From contig NZ_CP033069.1 of assembly GCF_003669015.1 (NCBI RefSeq), positions 4,350,501-4,414,500 on the forward strand: DNA of 64,000 nucleotides. Reading direction: 5' to 3'. The translations under genes and the position numbers were made by a program. The notes beneath the pieces are model-generated. The model saw nothing but the letters and a program-made list of their open reading frames with translations. It did not search any database and was not told the origin of the DNA. This document shows positions 55,287 through 64,000 of this stretch, one piece after another; within the stretch, counting starts at the first letter, position 1; each line of letters begins with the position of its first letter. The DNA comes from Acidovorax sp. 1608163 (GTDB lineage: Bacteria > Pseudomonadota > Gammaproteobacteria > Burkholderiales > Burkholderiaceae_C).

Positions 55287-57497
55287 TCAGCGCTTTTGCT
55301 CGATGCGCACGGCGTTCAGGCCATCCGAGAAGCTCAACTCATAACGGCCACCCGCTGGCACACCCTGGATGGGCAGCTGCAACTTGCCGCCCTTGGCGTC
55401 CACGATGAGGGTGGAGCGCTTGTCGCCCACATGGGTGACCATGAGGTAAGGGTAGGTCTGCGCATCCCACTGCACGGTCAGCACCCCGCCCTGCTCCACC
55501 GCAGACATCTGCGGCGCACTGGCTTTGGTGTAGATGCCGTTCTTGGCCACGGCCTGGCTGCTGTACAGCACCTGGTCGCCGCGCAGGATGGCCACCGATA
55601 ACACCTGCCCCGGGTTGGGCACCGAGAAGCTGAACAAGGCCAAGTCTGAGCGGTGGTCCAGCGTATCGGTGGCAAACGGATATTGCACCGTGCCCGCGGT
55701 GGTGGTGATGCGCAGGGTGTAAGGGCCGGGCGCAGGCGCTTGCAGCAGGCCCTGGAAGGCCTTGAGCGGGTTGACCTTGACGCCAGAGGCATCGAGCTGG
55801 CCGCTGATGAGCAGCAGCTCTTGCGGCAGCTCGGCCGCCTTGGTCTCGGTGACGTACAGGGCGTCCGCAGGGGTCAAGTGCTTTTGCATCTTGCGGTAGC
55901 TGTAGTCCGAGAAGCTGCTGCCGCCGCAGTAGCTCATGGCGTCGTGCTTGCTGGTGTCGGTGGCGTCAATGAACGTTGCCGTGCTGAGGTTGTAGCCCCA
56001 GATGTAACGACCGCTACCGCCCAGAGTGCCACCCGCGTAGGGGTACTGCGGGTCGCCGTTGGTCACGCCGCAGGGGGCGTGGCTCAGGCTCAGGTTGTGA
56101 CCCAGTTCATGGACCATGGTGTCCAGCGCAACGCCCATATTGGAGCCAAATTTACCCACCCCCACCGCCGCATTGCCGGGCACATAGCCTAGCCCCACAA
56201 GCCCATAGGTGATTTTCGGCAGAAAGCCGTAGTAGTACGTGCGGCTGCTGCCGCTTTCGCTGGTGCGCAGGGCCGCCATCTCACCCAGGACCTTGCCCAT
56301 CGCGGTGGACCATTCCGCCTCGTCCGCTGGGAAGGTGGGAACGGCCGTGGAGGTGAAGGTAGCGTGGATTTGCTCCGTCACCTTGCCCACCGGTACCTTG
56401 GGCTGGAAATAGGCGGCCATGCCGGCAGGCATGTCGACGGTGGTGGACCCGATTTTGACCGGCACCGCCATGAGCGTGATGGCGTTTTCTGCCCCCACGC
56501 GCGGCGTGACGGTGGTGGGTGTCTGGCCATTGGCCAAGCTGACCTTCAGCACGATGCCACTGTTGATCAGCGCGGCCGGAATGGTGGCGGAGTACGCCGT
56601 GGCCAAGCTGGGCGAGGCGGGCGCCGTGGTGGGGATGGCGCCTGTGGGTGCCGTCATTGCAATGGTCTGCAGCAACTGGCCGCTGCTGTTTTCCACACGC
56701 AGACTGCCCGTGGGCTTGGCCTCTGCGGCGTTGGTGGTGGTGACCTTGGCCAGCAGCAGAACGTTTTTGTTCTTGACCAGCACCAGCTCGGCATCCGTGA
56801 CCGGGTAGACCATGGTCTGCGCCAGCTCGACGCTGGCAATGCGGGCGGAGGACGTCGGTGCAGGCGCGGGAGCCGGTGCGGGCGTTGGCGAAGGTGCGGG
56901 GGCCGGAGTGGGCGCAGGCGCTGGGGCTGGCGCGGGGGCCGGAGTAGGTGCAGGCGCTGGCGTGGGAGCCGGTGCAGGAGCCGGTGCAGGTGCAGGTGCA
57001 GGTGCGGGAGCCGGTGCAGGTGCGGGTGCGGGTGCAGGCACTGGGGCCGGAGCAGGCGCAGGCGTGGGAGCTGGGGCTGGAGTGGGCGCTGGGGCCGGAA
57101 CTGGAACTGGAGTCGGACTGGGCGTTGGCGCCGGAGCCGGTGCGGGGGCCGGAGTAGGCGTTGGCGCGGGAGTCGGTGTGGGAGCCGGGACCGGTGTTGG
57201 CACCGGCGCAGGTGCCGGGGTCGGCACAGGATTCGGCTCGGCCACAGGGGTCGGCGCCGGGGTGGTGGGGACGGCCGTTGGGGGCTCGGGCGTCGAGACC
57301 GTGCTGCCATCGTCGTTGCCGCCCCCGCAGGCGGTCAGCGCCACCAGGGTGGTGAAGGCGGCGATGGCCCGCAGGCTGGCACGGCTCGCCGTGGTGGCAC
57401 GGGGTGCCCACACCTGCCCCTCAGGTACCTGGGCGCCTTGGGCAGCAGCGGCGGGCGCGACAACACCTTCCCGAATGGCAACGGGCTTTGAAACCAT
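55287..57497 (-). CDS. lipoprotein metzincin-type metalloprotease with Pro/Ala linker
   Basis: This 736-residue predicted lipoprotein has lipobox [10 protein letters not shown] (Cys at about residue 57). A Pro/Ala/Thr linker of about 150 residues made of PAP/TPAP units spans roughly residues 70-225. A globular part follows with zinc motif [11 protein letters not shown] (His463, Glu464, His467, His473), then a C-terminal domain of beta type. HExxHxxxxxH is the metzincin signature; the overall style recalls M66 (StcE/ToxR-regulated) peptidases. The long linker would hold the catalytic domain away from the membrane. It has its own terminator. Confidence 0.82.
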   Translation of the reverse strand: MVSKPVAIREGVVAPAAAAQGAQVPEGQVWAPRATTASRASLRAIAAFTTLVALTACGGGNDDGSTVSTPEPPTAVPTTPAPTPVAEPNPVPTPAPAPVPTPVPAPTPTPAPTPTPAPAPAPAPTPSPTPVPVPAPAPTPAPAPTPAPAPAPVPAPAPAPAPAPAPAPAPAPAPAPAPTPAPAPTPAPAPAPAPAPTPAPAPSPTPAPAPAPAPTSSARIASVELAQTMVYPVTDAELVLVKNKNVLLLAKVTTTNAAEAKPTGSLRVENSSGQLLQTIAMTAPTGAIPTTAPASPSLATAYSATIPAALINSGIVLKVSLANGQTPTTVTPRVGAENAITLMAVPVKIGSTTVDMPAGMAAYFQPKVPVGKVTEQIHATFTSTAVPTFPADEAEWSTAMGKVLGEMAALRTSESGSSRTYYYGFLPKITYGLVGLGYVPGNAAVGVGKFGSNMGVALDTMVHELGHNLSLSHAPCGVTNGDPQYPYAGGTLGGSGRYIWGYNLSTATFIDATDTSKHDAMSYCGGSSFSDYSYRKMQKHLTPADALYVTETKAAELPQELLLISGQLDASGVKVNPLKAFQGLLQAPAPGPYTLRITTTAGTVQYPFATDTLDHRSDLALFSFSVPNPGQVLSVAILRGDQVLYSSQAVAKNGIYTKASAPQMSAVEQGGVLTVQWDAQTYPYLMVTHVGDKRSTLIVDAKGGKLQLPIQGVPAGGRYELSFSDGLNAVRIEQKR

Positions 57498-57590
57498 GGC
57501 TTTCCCTCTCTCGTCGTGAACTGGGGCCTGTTGCGCTCAAACACCGGTCAAACACCCTGCAACGGCCCGCTTTATGCGGTGAAAAATGCA

Positions 57591-57632
57591 AAGAGCCTGT
57601 TCAACCCTTTTTTAGGGGCTGAACAGGCTCTT
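57591..57632 (-). terminator. hairpin downstream of the third Bug gene
   Basis: The perfect 13-bp arms AAGAGCCTGTTCA (57591-57603) and TGAACAGGCTCTT (57620-57632) enclose a T6/AGGGG loop. On the minus strand TTTGCATTTTT follows. The hairpin lies about 145 bases after the Bug stop in a 279-bp gene-free stretch (57498-57776); the rest shows nothing recognisable. Confidence 0.6.
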
Positions 57633-57776
57633 CGCCGAGAACAAAATTTTAGCTAACAGTATGCAAATGCCGGTAAGCATCTGTTACATGCTGCCATTTG
57701 CGAATGTTTGCGAATGGTTTGCTGCGCAGCAGCGCCCGCAGTGCAGGGGAGCAGGCAGCCCAGGCTGCGCAAGAGG

Positions 57777-58772
57777 TCAGTCCAGGCGCACGCCTGCAGC
57801 CTTGATGATTTCGCCCCACCGCTTGGACTCGGCCCGCGCCATGGCGCGGAACTGCTCGGGCGTGCCGGGCAAGGCTTCCATGCCAAAGTCCTGCATGCGT
57901 TTGACCACGGCGGGGTTGGACAAGGCTTTGTTCAGATCCGCATTGAGGCGGGCCGTAATGGCAGCAGGCAGGCCAGCGGGGCCCAACAGGCCCTGGAAGG
58001 CAAACACTTCTGTATTGGGGACACCGGCTTCGGCCAGCGTGGGCACATCCGGCAAAGCCGCCACCCGTTGGGCCGAGCCGATGGCCAGCGCCCGCACCTT
58101 GCCCGAGGTGATGACGGGCAGGCCCGCCGCCAGGTCCAGGAACATGCAGGGCACCTGCCCGCCCATCACGTCCTGCAGCGCAGGCGCGGCGCCGCGGTAG
58201 GGGATGTGCGTGAGGAAGGTCTTGGTGCGGTGCTTGAACATCTCCATCGCCAAGTGGTGTGGCGAGCCGTTGCCGGGCGATGCGTAGTTGAGCTTGCCAG
58301 GGTTGGCGCGTGCGTAGGCCAGGAATTCCTTCACCGTCTTGGCTTCAAACGCCGGGTTCACCACCAGCGCCAGCGGAAAGCGGCTGATACCGCCCACGTA
58401 GGTGAAGTCCTTTTCGGGGTTGAAGGGCAGCTTGGTGAAGAGATGCTCGTTGTAGGCCAGCACGGCGTTGTCGGCCGACATGAAGGTGTTGCCGTCGGGC
58501 TTGGCCGTGGCCACCATCTGCGCGCCGATGTTGGTGGAGGCGCCGGGGCGGTTGTCCACGACGATCTGCTGGCCCAGCGTCTGGCGCATGGCCTCGGCCA
58601 CGGTGCGGGCCAGCACGTCGGTGCCGCCACCTGCGGGGTACGGCACCACCCAGCGCAAGGGCTGGTCAGGCCAGGCGGCTTGGGCGCGCGCCGAGGGAGT
58701 AGAGAGGGCCGACAGGGCCGCGCCTGTGGCGGCCAGAGCGGGAAGGGCTGAAAGAAGGGTTCTGCGTTGCAT
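57777..58772 (-). CDS. Bug-family tripartite tricarboxylate receptor (third copy)
   Basis: This 331-residue periplasmic receptor has a signal peptide MQRRTLLSALPALAATGAAL and the Bug core LRWVVPYPAGGGTDVLARTV and VVDNRPGASTNIGAQM. It is encoded downstream of the FAH-family gene on the same strand. With the divergent IclR regulator, this suggests that it recognises a catabolic carboxylic acid handled by that enzyme. There are no TctA/TctB genes nearby. Confidence 0.92.
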   Translation of the reverse strand: MQRRTLLSALPALAATGAALSALSTPSARAQAAWPDQPLRWVVPYPAGGGTDVLARTVAEAMRQTLGQQIVVDNRPGASTNIGAQMVATAKPDGNTFMSADNAVLAYNEHLFTKLPFNPEKDFTYVGGISRFPLALVVNPAFEAKTVKEFLAYARANPGKLNYASPGNGSPHHLAMEMFKHRTKTFLTHIPYRGAAPALQDVMGGQVPCMFLDLAAGLPVITSGKVRALAIGSAQRVAALPDVPTLAEAGVPNTEVFAFQGLLGPAGLPAAITARLNADLNKALSNPAVVKRMQDFGMEALPGTPEQFRAMARAESKRWGEIIKAAGVRLD

Positions 58773-58789
58773 GGCTTGTCTCCGTTTGC

Positions 58790-58840
58790 TTTATTTTTGA
58801 TAGCTGCCAGCGCTTACCCAGTAAGCGTTAACGCCATTTT
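58790..58840. repeat. dispersed hairpin repeat, partly decayed
   Basis: TTTGATAGCTGCCAGCGCTTAC (58796-58817) followed by GTAAGCG (58821-58827) keeps one arm of the repeat. It lies between the FAH-family gene and the Bug gene, inside their likely operon. Confidence 0.6.
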
Positions 58841-58885
58841 CTGTCTATATCCAGGCCGATATGCGGCCCATCCCCGGGGGTGGGG

Positions 58886-59899
58886 TCAAACCGCTTCGGG
58901 CGACGCAATCTCTTGGTCGATGGCGCCAAAAATGCTGGAGCCGTCCTTGCCCTTGACCTCGATGCGAATGGTGTCGCCAAACTTCATGAAATCGGTGCTG
59001 GGCTTGCCGTCCTGGATGGTCTCGATGCAGCGCTTTTCGGCAATGCAGCTGTAGCCCTTGGGCCATTCCATGCGCCCTTTTTGCTCCACGCCCTTGTTGC
59101 TCACGGTGCCGCTGCCCACGATGGAGCCCGCGCGCACGTTGCGCGTCTTGGCAATGTGGGCAATCAGCTGGCCAAAGTGGAAGGTCATCTCGGGGCCTGC
59201 GTCGCACATGCCGACCTTGCGGCCGTTCCAGGTGGACTGCACGGTGAGGTTCAAGCGGCCCTTGTCCCAGGCGTCGCCCAGTTCGTCCAGCGTCACGGCC
59301 ACGGGGCCAAACGCGGTGGCGGGCTTGCTTTGGAAGAAGCCAAAGCCCTTGGCCAGCTCGGCCGGGATCAGGTTGCGCAGGCTCACATCGTTGGCAATCA
59401 TCACCAGGCGGATGCCGTCCAGCGCCTGTTCGGGCGTGGCGCCCATCTTCACATCACCGGTGACGACGGCGATTTCCGCCTCAAAGTCGATGCCCATGGC
59501 CTCGCTGGGCACCACCACGGGGTCGCAGGGGCCGATAAAGTCGTCGCTGCCGCCCTGGTACATGAGCGGGTCGGTGTAGAAACTCTCTGGCACCTCGGAG
59601 TTGCGCGCTTTTCGCACCAGTTCGACGTGGTTGATGTAGGCGGAGCCATCGGCCCACTGGTAGGCGCGGGGCAGCGGGGCCATGCACTGGGCCGGGTCAA
59701 ACGGGAAGGCGTGGCGCGCGCGGCCGCTGCTCAGCTGGTCGTACAGGTCTTGCAACTGGGGCGAGAGGAAGCCCCAGTCGTCCAGCACCTGCTGCAGCTT
59801 GCTGGCAATGCCGGTCGCATAATGGGCCGTGCCCAGATCACGGGAGACCACAACCAGTTGGCCGTCGCGCGAGCCGTCTTTGTACGTAGCGAGTTTCAT
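58886..59899 (-). CDS. fumarylacetoacetate-hydrolase-family protein (paralogue 2)
   Basis: This 337-residue FAH-fold enzyme is closely similar in layout to the protein at 20270-21274. Shared segments include AFPFDPAQC, DPLMYQGGSDDFIGPCDPVV and the metal-binding GIDFEAEIAVVTGDVKMGAT, with a C-terminal SIVGSGTVSNKG. It would hydrolyse a diketo or oxo-enol acid. Upstream lies a divergent IclR gene that probably controls it, and downstream a Bug receptor: a small catabolic unit for an unknown acid. Confidence 0.91.
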   Translation of the reverse strand: MKLATYKDGSRDGQLVVVSRDLGTAHYATGIASKLQQVLDDWGFLSPQLQDLYDQLSSGRARHAFPFDPAQCMAPLPRAYQWADGSAYINHVELVRKARNSEVPESFYTDPLMYQGGSDDFIGPCDPVVVPSEAMGIDFEAEIAVVTGDVKMGATPEQALDGIRLVMIANDVSLRNLIPAELAKGFGFFQSKPATAFGPVAVTLDELGDAWDKGRLNLTVQSTWNGRKVGMCDAGPEMTFHFGQLIAHIAKTRNVRAGSIVGSGTVSNKGVEQKGRMEWPKGYSCIAEKRCIETIQDGKPSTDFMKFGDTIRIEVKGKDGSSIFGAIDQEIASPEAV

Positions 59900-60001
59900 G
59901 GTGGCAGGACCTTTGTCTCAAGGGGTTGAAGGCTTCACCCAGCACGAATTACGCTTGGGTAAATTGATTTAACTAAACAAAACTCGCAAATTTTAGTGCA
60001 C

Positions 60002-60784
60002 ATGGACAAAGAACGTGCAGGAATTCAATCGGTCGAGGTCGGGTTTGCCCTGCTGGAGGGGCTGACCCGCGCGCGCGGTCCTTTGATGCTCAAGGACGTG
60101 GCCGCTGCTGCAGGCATGAGCGCGGCCAAGGCGCACCGCTATCTGGTGAGCTTTCAGCGCCTGGGGCTGGTCACCCAAGACAGCCGCACCGCCCGCTACG
60201 ACCTGGGCCCGGCCGCGCTCAAGCTGGGCCTGGCGTCGCTCGCCCGGCTCGATGCCATGCGGCTGGCGCGCGAGCGCGTGCCCGCCTGGATGGAAGCGAT
60301 AGAGCACACCCTGGCTCTGGCGGTGTGGGGCAACCACGGCCCCACCATCGTGCACTGGGAGGAATCGCCCCAGGCCGTCACCGCCAACCTGCGCCTGGGC
60401 GACGTGATGCCGCTGCTGTCGTCCGCCACTGGGCGCTGCTTTGCGGCCTACATGCCGCCTGATGCCGTGGCCCCGCTGCTGCAGCACGAGCTGGCCCAGG
60501 CCGCCAAGCTGCGCCGCACCGATCTGCCTGCCACCCTGACCGAGGCCCAGGCCATGCTGGCCGAGGTGCGCGAGCGCGGCATGGCCCGGGTGGTGGACAC
60601 GCTGCTGCCCGGCATCGTCGCCTTTTGCGCCCCGGTGTTCGATGCCGACGGCCACCTGGCGCTGGGCATCACCACGCTGGGCTCCCTTGCCACGTTCGAC
60701 CCCGAATGGGGCGGCGCCGTAGAGGCACCGCTGCGCACCGCAGCGGCCCAGTTGTCGGCCGACCTGGGCGCGGGCTGCGCGTGA
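60002..60784 (+). CDS. IclR-family transcriptional regulator
   Basis: This 260-residue regulator has an N-terminal winged helix (VGFALLEGLTRARGPLMLKD, then AGMSAAKAHRYLVSFQRLGL, about residues 11-55). The IclR effector domain follows (about 75-250), with the usual ATGRCFAAY region. The ATG at 60002 is used; an in-frame GTG two codons upstream is possible. It diverges from the FAH/Bug unit across an AT-rich 102-bp spacer (59900-60001) and probably represses or activates it with a pathway acid as effector. Confidence 0.92.
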   Translation: MDKERAGIQSVEVGFALLEGLTRARGPLMLKDVAAAAGMSAAKAHRYLVSFQRLGLVTQDSRTARYDLGPAALKLGLASLARLDAMRLARERVPAWMEAIEHTLALAVWGNHGPTIVHWEESPQAVTANLRLGDVMPLLSSATGRCFAAYMPPDAVAPLLQHELAQAAKLRRTDLPATLTEAQAMLAEVRERGMARVVDTLLPGIVAFCAPVFDADGHLALGITTLGSLATFDPEWGGAVEAPLRTAAAQLSADLGAGCA

Positions 60785-60821
60785 AGCCCGTGGCGCCACA
60801 GCCCCGCCCCCTGAGGCGCTG

Positions 60822-62018
60822 ATGCCACGGCGCACGCTGCTGGCCCTGACGGCGCTGGTACTGGCCCTGCACTGGCTGGTGCTGCACGGCATTCCCCTCG
60901 CGTGGGAAGGCCCCACCACCCCTGCGGGCAAGGTGTTCAGCACCCGCAGCGTGGCCGCGCCCCCGCCAGCCGCGGCCCTGCCCCCACCCAGCCAAGCCAG
61001 CCCAGCCGCAACCCCTGCGGCGGCGCCCCAGGCAGCCAAGCCGCGCCCTGCGCCTCCCAAACGGCCTCCAGCCCACAAGGCTCCAACGCCCTCGGGGCAG
61101 CCCCCCGAGCCGGCTGACGCCACGCTGGCCACAGACACCGCTGGCGATGGACCTGCGGCGGCCGACCCTGCAGCCAACGCAGAACTATGGGCTGGTGGCG
61201 CAAACGCTCCAGGCACGCCAGCCTCCGCAGCCGCCCCGGACATGGCCGCCCCTGCGGCCTCAGCCCCCCAGCCCGCCGCCAGCGCGCCACCGGCCCAGGC
61301 CAGTGCGGAAGGCTCCGGCGTAGACATCACCCCGCCAGGCGGCCAGCCTGGAGAGAGCGCCAGCACCGCCGCGCCCCCCGTGCGCTTGCCTGCGCCCGTC
61401 AAGCTGGCCTTTGATGTGGCCGGGCAAGCCAAGAAGTTTGACTACCAGGCCCGCGCCGAGCTGGTGTGGCAGCACGACGGCGCACGCTACGAGGCCCGCC
61501 AAGAGATCAGCGCCTTTTTGGTGGGCTCGCGCACCCAGCGCAGCACCGGCATGGTCACGCCCCAGGGCCTGCAACCCGAGCGCTTTGGCGACCGCAACCG
61601 CAGCGAACGCGCCGCCCACTTCGACTACGCCCGGGGCCGTGTCACCTTCAGCGCCAACACCCCCGAGGCCGCCGTGGGCCCTGGCGCCCAGGACCGCCTG
61701 AGCGTTTTCATCCAGCTCGCGGGCCTGCTGGCCGCAACCCCTGAGCGCTTTGTGCCCGGCACCCAGCTGACGCTGACCACCGTGAGCGCCACCAGCGCCG
61801 ACCGCTGGACCTTCACCGTGGAAGCCCCGGAAACCCTGACCCTGCCCGCAGGCACCCTGCCCACCCTCAAGCTGCAGCGCCTGCCCCGGCGCGACTACGA
61901 CCAAAAGGCCGAGCTGTGGCTGGCCCCCAGCATGGGTTACCTGCCCGTGCGCATCAAGATCACCCAGGCCAACGGCGACTTTGCCGACCTGCGCCTGCGC
62001 GCCAGCGGCCCGCCCTGA
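60822..62018 (+). CDS. DUF3108 envelope protein
   Basis: The 398-residue protein has one N-terminal membrane segment (LLALTALVLALHWLVLHGIP). A Pro/Ala-rich linker of about 150 residues follows, then a beta-rich C-terminal DUF3108 domain (from about 190; KLAFDVAGQAKKFDYQARAE ... WLAPSMGYLPVRIKI). Members are periplasmic proteins of unknown function, common in betaproteobacteria. It starts 37 bp after the IclR gene and may be co-transcribed by read-through, but a functional link is not evident. Confidence 0.85.
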   Translation: MPRRTLLALTALVLALHWLVLHGIPLAWEGPTTPAGKVFSTRSVAAPPPAAALPPPSQASPAATPAAAPQAAKPRPAPPKRPPAHKAPTPSGQPPEPADATLATDTAGDGPAAADPAANAELWAGGANAPGTPASAAAPDMAAPAASAPQPAASAPPAQASAEGSGVDITPPGGQPGESASTAAPPVRLPAPVKLAFDVAGQAKKFDYQARAELVWQHDGARYEARQEISAFLVGSRTQRSTGMVTPQGLQPERFGDRNRSERAAHFDYARGRVTFSANTPEAAVGPGAQDRLSVFIQLAGLLAATPERFVPGTQLTLTTVSATSADRWTFTVEAPETLTLPAGTLPTLKLQRLPRRDYDQKAELWLAPSMGYLPVRIKITQANGDFADLRLRASGPP

Positions 62019-62204
62019 ACCGCTGTGCGCCCACCACCTGTTGTGCAAAAGCGCAGCGGAACAGCAAAAAAGCACCGCCAGCCTGAATGCGTTGCGGATT
62101 CATGGAATACTGGTTGCGAGCCTGCGAATGCGGTTTCAGGGGCCAGGCCCTTGAACTCTGCCCACCCGCTGTCATCTGACTTTTGTATCGACTGGGGGAA
62201 CACC

Positions 62205-62501
62205 ATGCAAATGCTCTACGACTCTGAATCCTTTGTGGTGGTCCACATGCTGCCTGACGCCGTGGAGAAATCGACCCAGGCGCTCAACGACACCGCGCCC
62301 CCCAAACCCCAACTGGCCCGCCACGGCTTTGAAATCGTGGACAAGCGCTCGGGCAAAGAGGTGTACCTGGATGGCTCCTGGGCCGAAATGTTCCAGGAGC
62401 AAATCCTGGCCTGGCAGCGCGACACCCCTACGCAGGAAGAAGTGGAAGACGCGCTGGACCGCTACGCCGGGCTGGCGCAGAACCCGGTGATCGTGCACTG
62501 A
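62205..62501 (+). CDS. DUF3567 protein
   Basis: The 98-residue protein begins MQMLYDSESFVVVHMLPDA and contains FEIVDKRSGKEVYLDGSWAE, the recognisable DUF3567 pattern of betaproteobacteria. Members are small, acidic, cytoplasmic and of unknown function. The ATG at 62205 is preceded by GGGGGAA. It has its own 186-bp upstream spacer and is convergent with the AbrB-family gene. Confidence 0.87.
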   Translation: MQMLYDSESFVVVHMLPDAVEKSTQALNDTAPPKPQLARHGFEIVDKRSGKEVYLDGSWAEMFQEQILAWQRDTPTQEEVEDALDRYAGLAQNPVIVH

Positions 62502-62537
62502 GCAGCGCAGCGCCCGGCCTGGGCGGCTCGCCTGCCT

Positions 62538-63620
62538 TCAGTCCGCTGCGCCTGCTGACGCCTCTGGCGGGTAAATCCGCCGGTACAGCGGCGCCACCAG
62601 CATCAACACCGCCATCAACCGGCACACCTGAAAAGCCGTGACCACTGGCACGCCGAGTTGCAGCACCTTGGCGGTGATCGACATTTCGGCAATGCCGCCG
62701 GGCGAGGTGCCCAGCACCAGCGTGGCCCAGGGCAGGCCCGTGCCCCAGGCCAGCAGGGCGGCAAAAGCGGCGCACACGGCCATCAACCCCAGCGTACCGA
62801 CCGCCACCGTGGCCAGCCAGCGCGGGGCGGCGCGCAAGAAATCGGCCCGAAACCGCACGCCCAAACTCACCCCAATTACCAGCTGCGCCGCATTGACCAG
62901 GCCTTGCGGCACAGCTGACAAGGTGATGCTGGCCATGGTGAGCCCCATGGAGACCAGCATGGCGCCCATGAACCAGGGGTTGGCGCGGCCCAGCCGGTCC
63001 ATCAGCAGCGCGCCAGCGCCGGTGAGGGCGCCCAGCAGCACCAGCCCCTGCCAGTCCACCACGCGCACCGGGGGCGCCAGCACGTCCAGGCCATGCAATC
63101 CACTCCACTGCAGGGCAAACGGAATGGTGAGGGTGACGATGAGCAGCCGCAGGCTGTGGCTGGCGGCCACCAGATCGGTGCGGGCGTTTTCGCGCTCGGC
63201 CAGCAGCGTCATCTCTGATGCAGCGCCGATGGCCCCGGCAAAGTAGCTGGTGGCGCGCAGCATGGGCGCGGGCACACCGTGCATGCGCGGTGCGTGCAAC
63301 CGGTACAGCCAGGCACCAAAGCCCCAGCCTAGCAGCAGCGCCCACCCAATGCCCAGGGCAATCGCCCACCACAGGCTGCCTACCAGGGCCGTGACCTCGG
63401 GCGTGAAATACAGGCCCAGCGTGGCGCCAATGGTCCACTGCCCGGCATTGCGCAGCGGCCCCCAGCTTTCGGTGGGTGCGCCGCCAATCGACAGCAACGA
63501 GGTGGCCACCAGCGGCCCCAGCATCCACGGCAGCGGGGTGTGCAGGGCCACGCAGGTGGCGGCTGCGGCCCAGGCCAGCAGCAGGGTCAACAGGGTGTGG
63601 AGAAAAAATCGAACAGACAT
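62538..63620 (-). CDS. AbrB-family integral membrane protein
   Basis: This 360-residue protein of the 'ammonia monooxygenase/AbrB' membrane family (COG3180) has about ten hydrophobic helices in two repeats. The first repeat begins LAWAAAATCVALHTPLPWML and contains GPLVATSLLSIGG; the second shows LVLGTSPGGIAEMSITAKVL near residue 305. The family is a putative transporter; despite its name it is not an ammonia monooxygenase. The ATG at 63620 (MSVRFFLHT) gives the family start; the frame is open further upstream without conservation. Confidence 0.87.
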   Translation of the reverse strand: MSVRFFLHTLLTLLLAWAAAATCVALHTPLPWMLGPLVATSLLSIGGAPTESWGPLRNAGQWTIGATLGLYFTPEVTALVGSLWWAIALGIGWALLLGWGFGAWLYRLHAPRMHGVPAPMLRATSYFAGAIGAASEMTLLAERENARTDLVAASHSLRLLIVTLTIPFALQWSGLHGLDVLAPPVRVVDWQGLVLLGALTGAGALLMDRLGRANPWFMGAMLVSMGLTMASITLSAVPQGLVNAAQLVIGVSLGVRFRADFLRAAPRWLATVAVGTLGLMAVCAAFAALLAWGTGLPWATLVLGTSPGGIAEMSITAKVLQLGVPVVTAFQVCRLMAVLMLVAPLYRRIYPPEASAGAAD

Positions 63621-63771
63621 GGAACGCGACGGGGGCCAAAGAGCCCGTCGAGTATCGCGCCCACCCAGTCCGCCATGGGCCTGGAGGGAATGCCCACCCG
63701 CCAGGGCTGCCATCGCCATGCGGTACGGCCTGCGCTGCAATGCGCACACCCATTCACAATCAAATCCACCC

Positions 63772-63812
63772 CTAGCGCTTATCCAATAAGCGCTAGAAGC
63801 TATACATTCAAT
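63772..63812. repeat. dispersed hairpin repeat, clean copy
   Basis: CTAGCGCTTAT (63772-63782), CCA, ATAAGCGCTAG (63786-63796), then AAGCTATACATTCAATAGC. It has the same core as the copy at 52537-52561. It lies between the hemerythrin-like gene (stop at 63817) and the AbrB-family gene and could terminate the former. Confidence 0.75.
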
Positions 63813-63816
63813 AGCA

Positions 63817-64000
63817 TCAACCCACGCGACGGCGGGCGGCCATCTCCAAGCCCATGGCATGCAGGTCGCCCTGGGCCAACAAGGCCTGGGCACAGGGGTA
63901 GGCGGTGCCCTCTTCGGCCTGGATGTGCTGCTGGTAGCGCTGGGCGAACTGGTCGAGCCGGGCCTCGTCCTCGGACCTAAAGCCTGCGGCCGCGCCCTCG
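63817..64000 (-). CDS. hemerythrin-like protein, 5' part outside the window
   Basis: The last 60 residues of a protein are visible, including LDQFAQRYQQHIQAEEGTAY, where His and Glu correspond to the fourth-helix metal ligands of hemerythrin HHE domains. The tail ends MGLEMAARRRVG. The start lies beyond base 64000. Single-domain hemerythrins bind a di-iron centre and sense or store O2 or NO. The gene is too short for a standard open-reading-frame cut-off but is clearly family-like. Confidence 0.7.
   Translation of the reverse strand, partial: EGAAAGFRSEDEARLDQFAQRYQQHIQAEEGTAYPCAQALLAQGDLHAMGLEMAARRRVG

Noticed and set aside
56840..57240. Possible CRISPR-like or VNTR array
   Set aside because: The repeats are codon-scale (6-18 bases) without unique spacers of constant length; they encode Pro/Ala in frame.
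56812..57519. Glycine/alanine-repeat protein on the plus strand
   Set aside because: It is the mirror of the PAPAP-coding tract of the metalloprotease; the repeat pattern follows from the DNA micro-repeat and there is no start signal or conservation.
1..64000. Mobile island or prophage
   Set aside because: No integrase, transposase, phage gene, tRNA edge or clear change in base composition was seen; only small repeats without their own enzymes.

Overview
The window is a GC-rich bacterial chromosome segment, almost certainly from a betaproteobacterium of the order Burkholderiales, most likely family Comamonadaceae (Acidovorax-like). The evidence is the mix of families that are common there: three Bug-type periplasmic receptors without membrane partners, DUF1840, DUF3108 and DUF3567 proteins, a polyhydroxyalkanoate-system protein, and short dispersed hairpin repeats with the core TAGCGCTTAT...ATAAGCGCTA. 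I saw no rRNA, tRNA, CRISPR array, prophage, integrase or insertion sequence. The segment looks like ordinary chromosome rich in accessory catabolism.

Layout. 1-4.5 kb: the end of a chemoreceptor, a Crp/Fnr-type regulator, and a GspB/ExeA pair. 4.7-13.5 kb: a collinear 'take up and activate' operon with an AMP-forming acyl-CoA ligase, a complete branched-chain-type ABC importer (two ATPases, two permeases, one receptor) and a second, PaaK-like CoA ligase. 13.7-16.1 kb: two Bug receptors. 16.1-19.2 kb: DUF1840, a YedA-like exporter diverging from an Lrp/AsnC regulator, which is translationally coupled to a DUF1045 protein and ArsC. 19.2-30.3 kb: an eleven-gene minus-strand catabolic operon (porin, SnoaL-like protein, alpha/beta hydrolase, extradiol-type dioxygenase, Rieske ferredoxin, FAD monooxygenase, MFS carrier, cyclase-family hydrolase, cupin, FAH-family hydrolase, sugar-type epimerase) with a divergent LysR regulator. 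30.3-37.7 kb: DNA glycosylase Tag, a lipoprotein peptidase, PHA protein, HMG-CoA-lyase-like protein, and a FAN1-type nuclease coupled to a nuclease-helicase. 37.8-42.1 kb: acyl-CoA-binding protein, DUF2817 peptidase, M20 amidohydrolase and ArgE. 42.2-49 kb: one giant DUF11-repeat surface protein. 49.1-57.5 kb: an ABC receptor, a molybdopterin oxidoreductase, a secreted esterase-like hydrolase, a YqhD-type alcohol dehydrogenase and a lipoprotein metalloprotease. 57.8-60.8 kb: Bug receptor, second FAH-family enzyme and IclR regulator. 60.8-64 kb: DUF3108, DUF3567, an AbrB-family membrane protein and the end of a hemerythrin-like protein.

A point that affects the whole annotation: five genes (second Bug receptor, HMG-CoA lyase, giant surface protein, molybdopterin oxidoreductase, YqhD) are each out of frame by exactly one base at a run of five or six G or C. 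Adding one base to the run restores a family-typical protein in every case. This pattern looks more like homopolymer under-calling in the assembly than five independent mutations, so I annotate them as single genes and state the break point in each entry.
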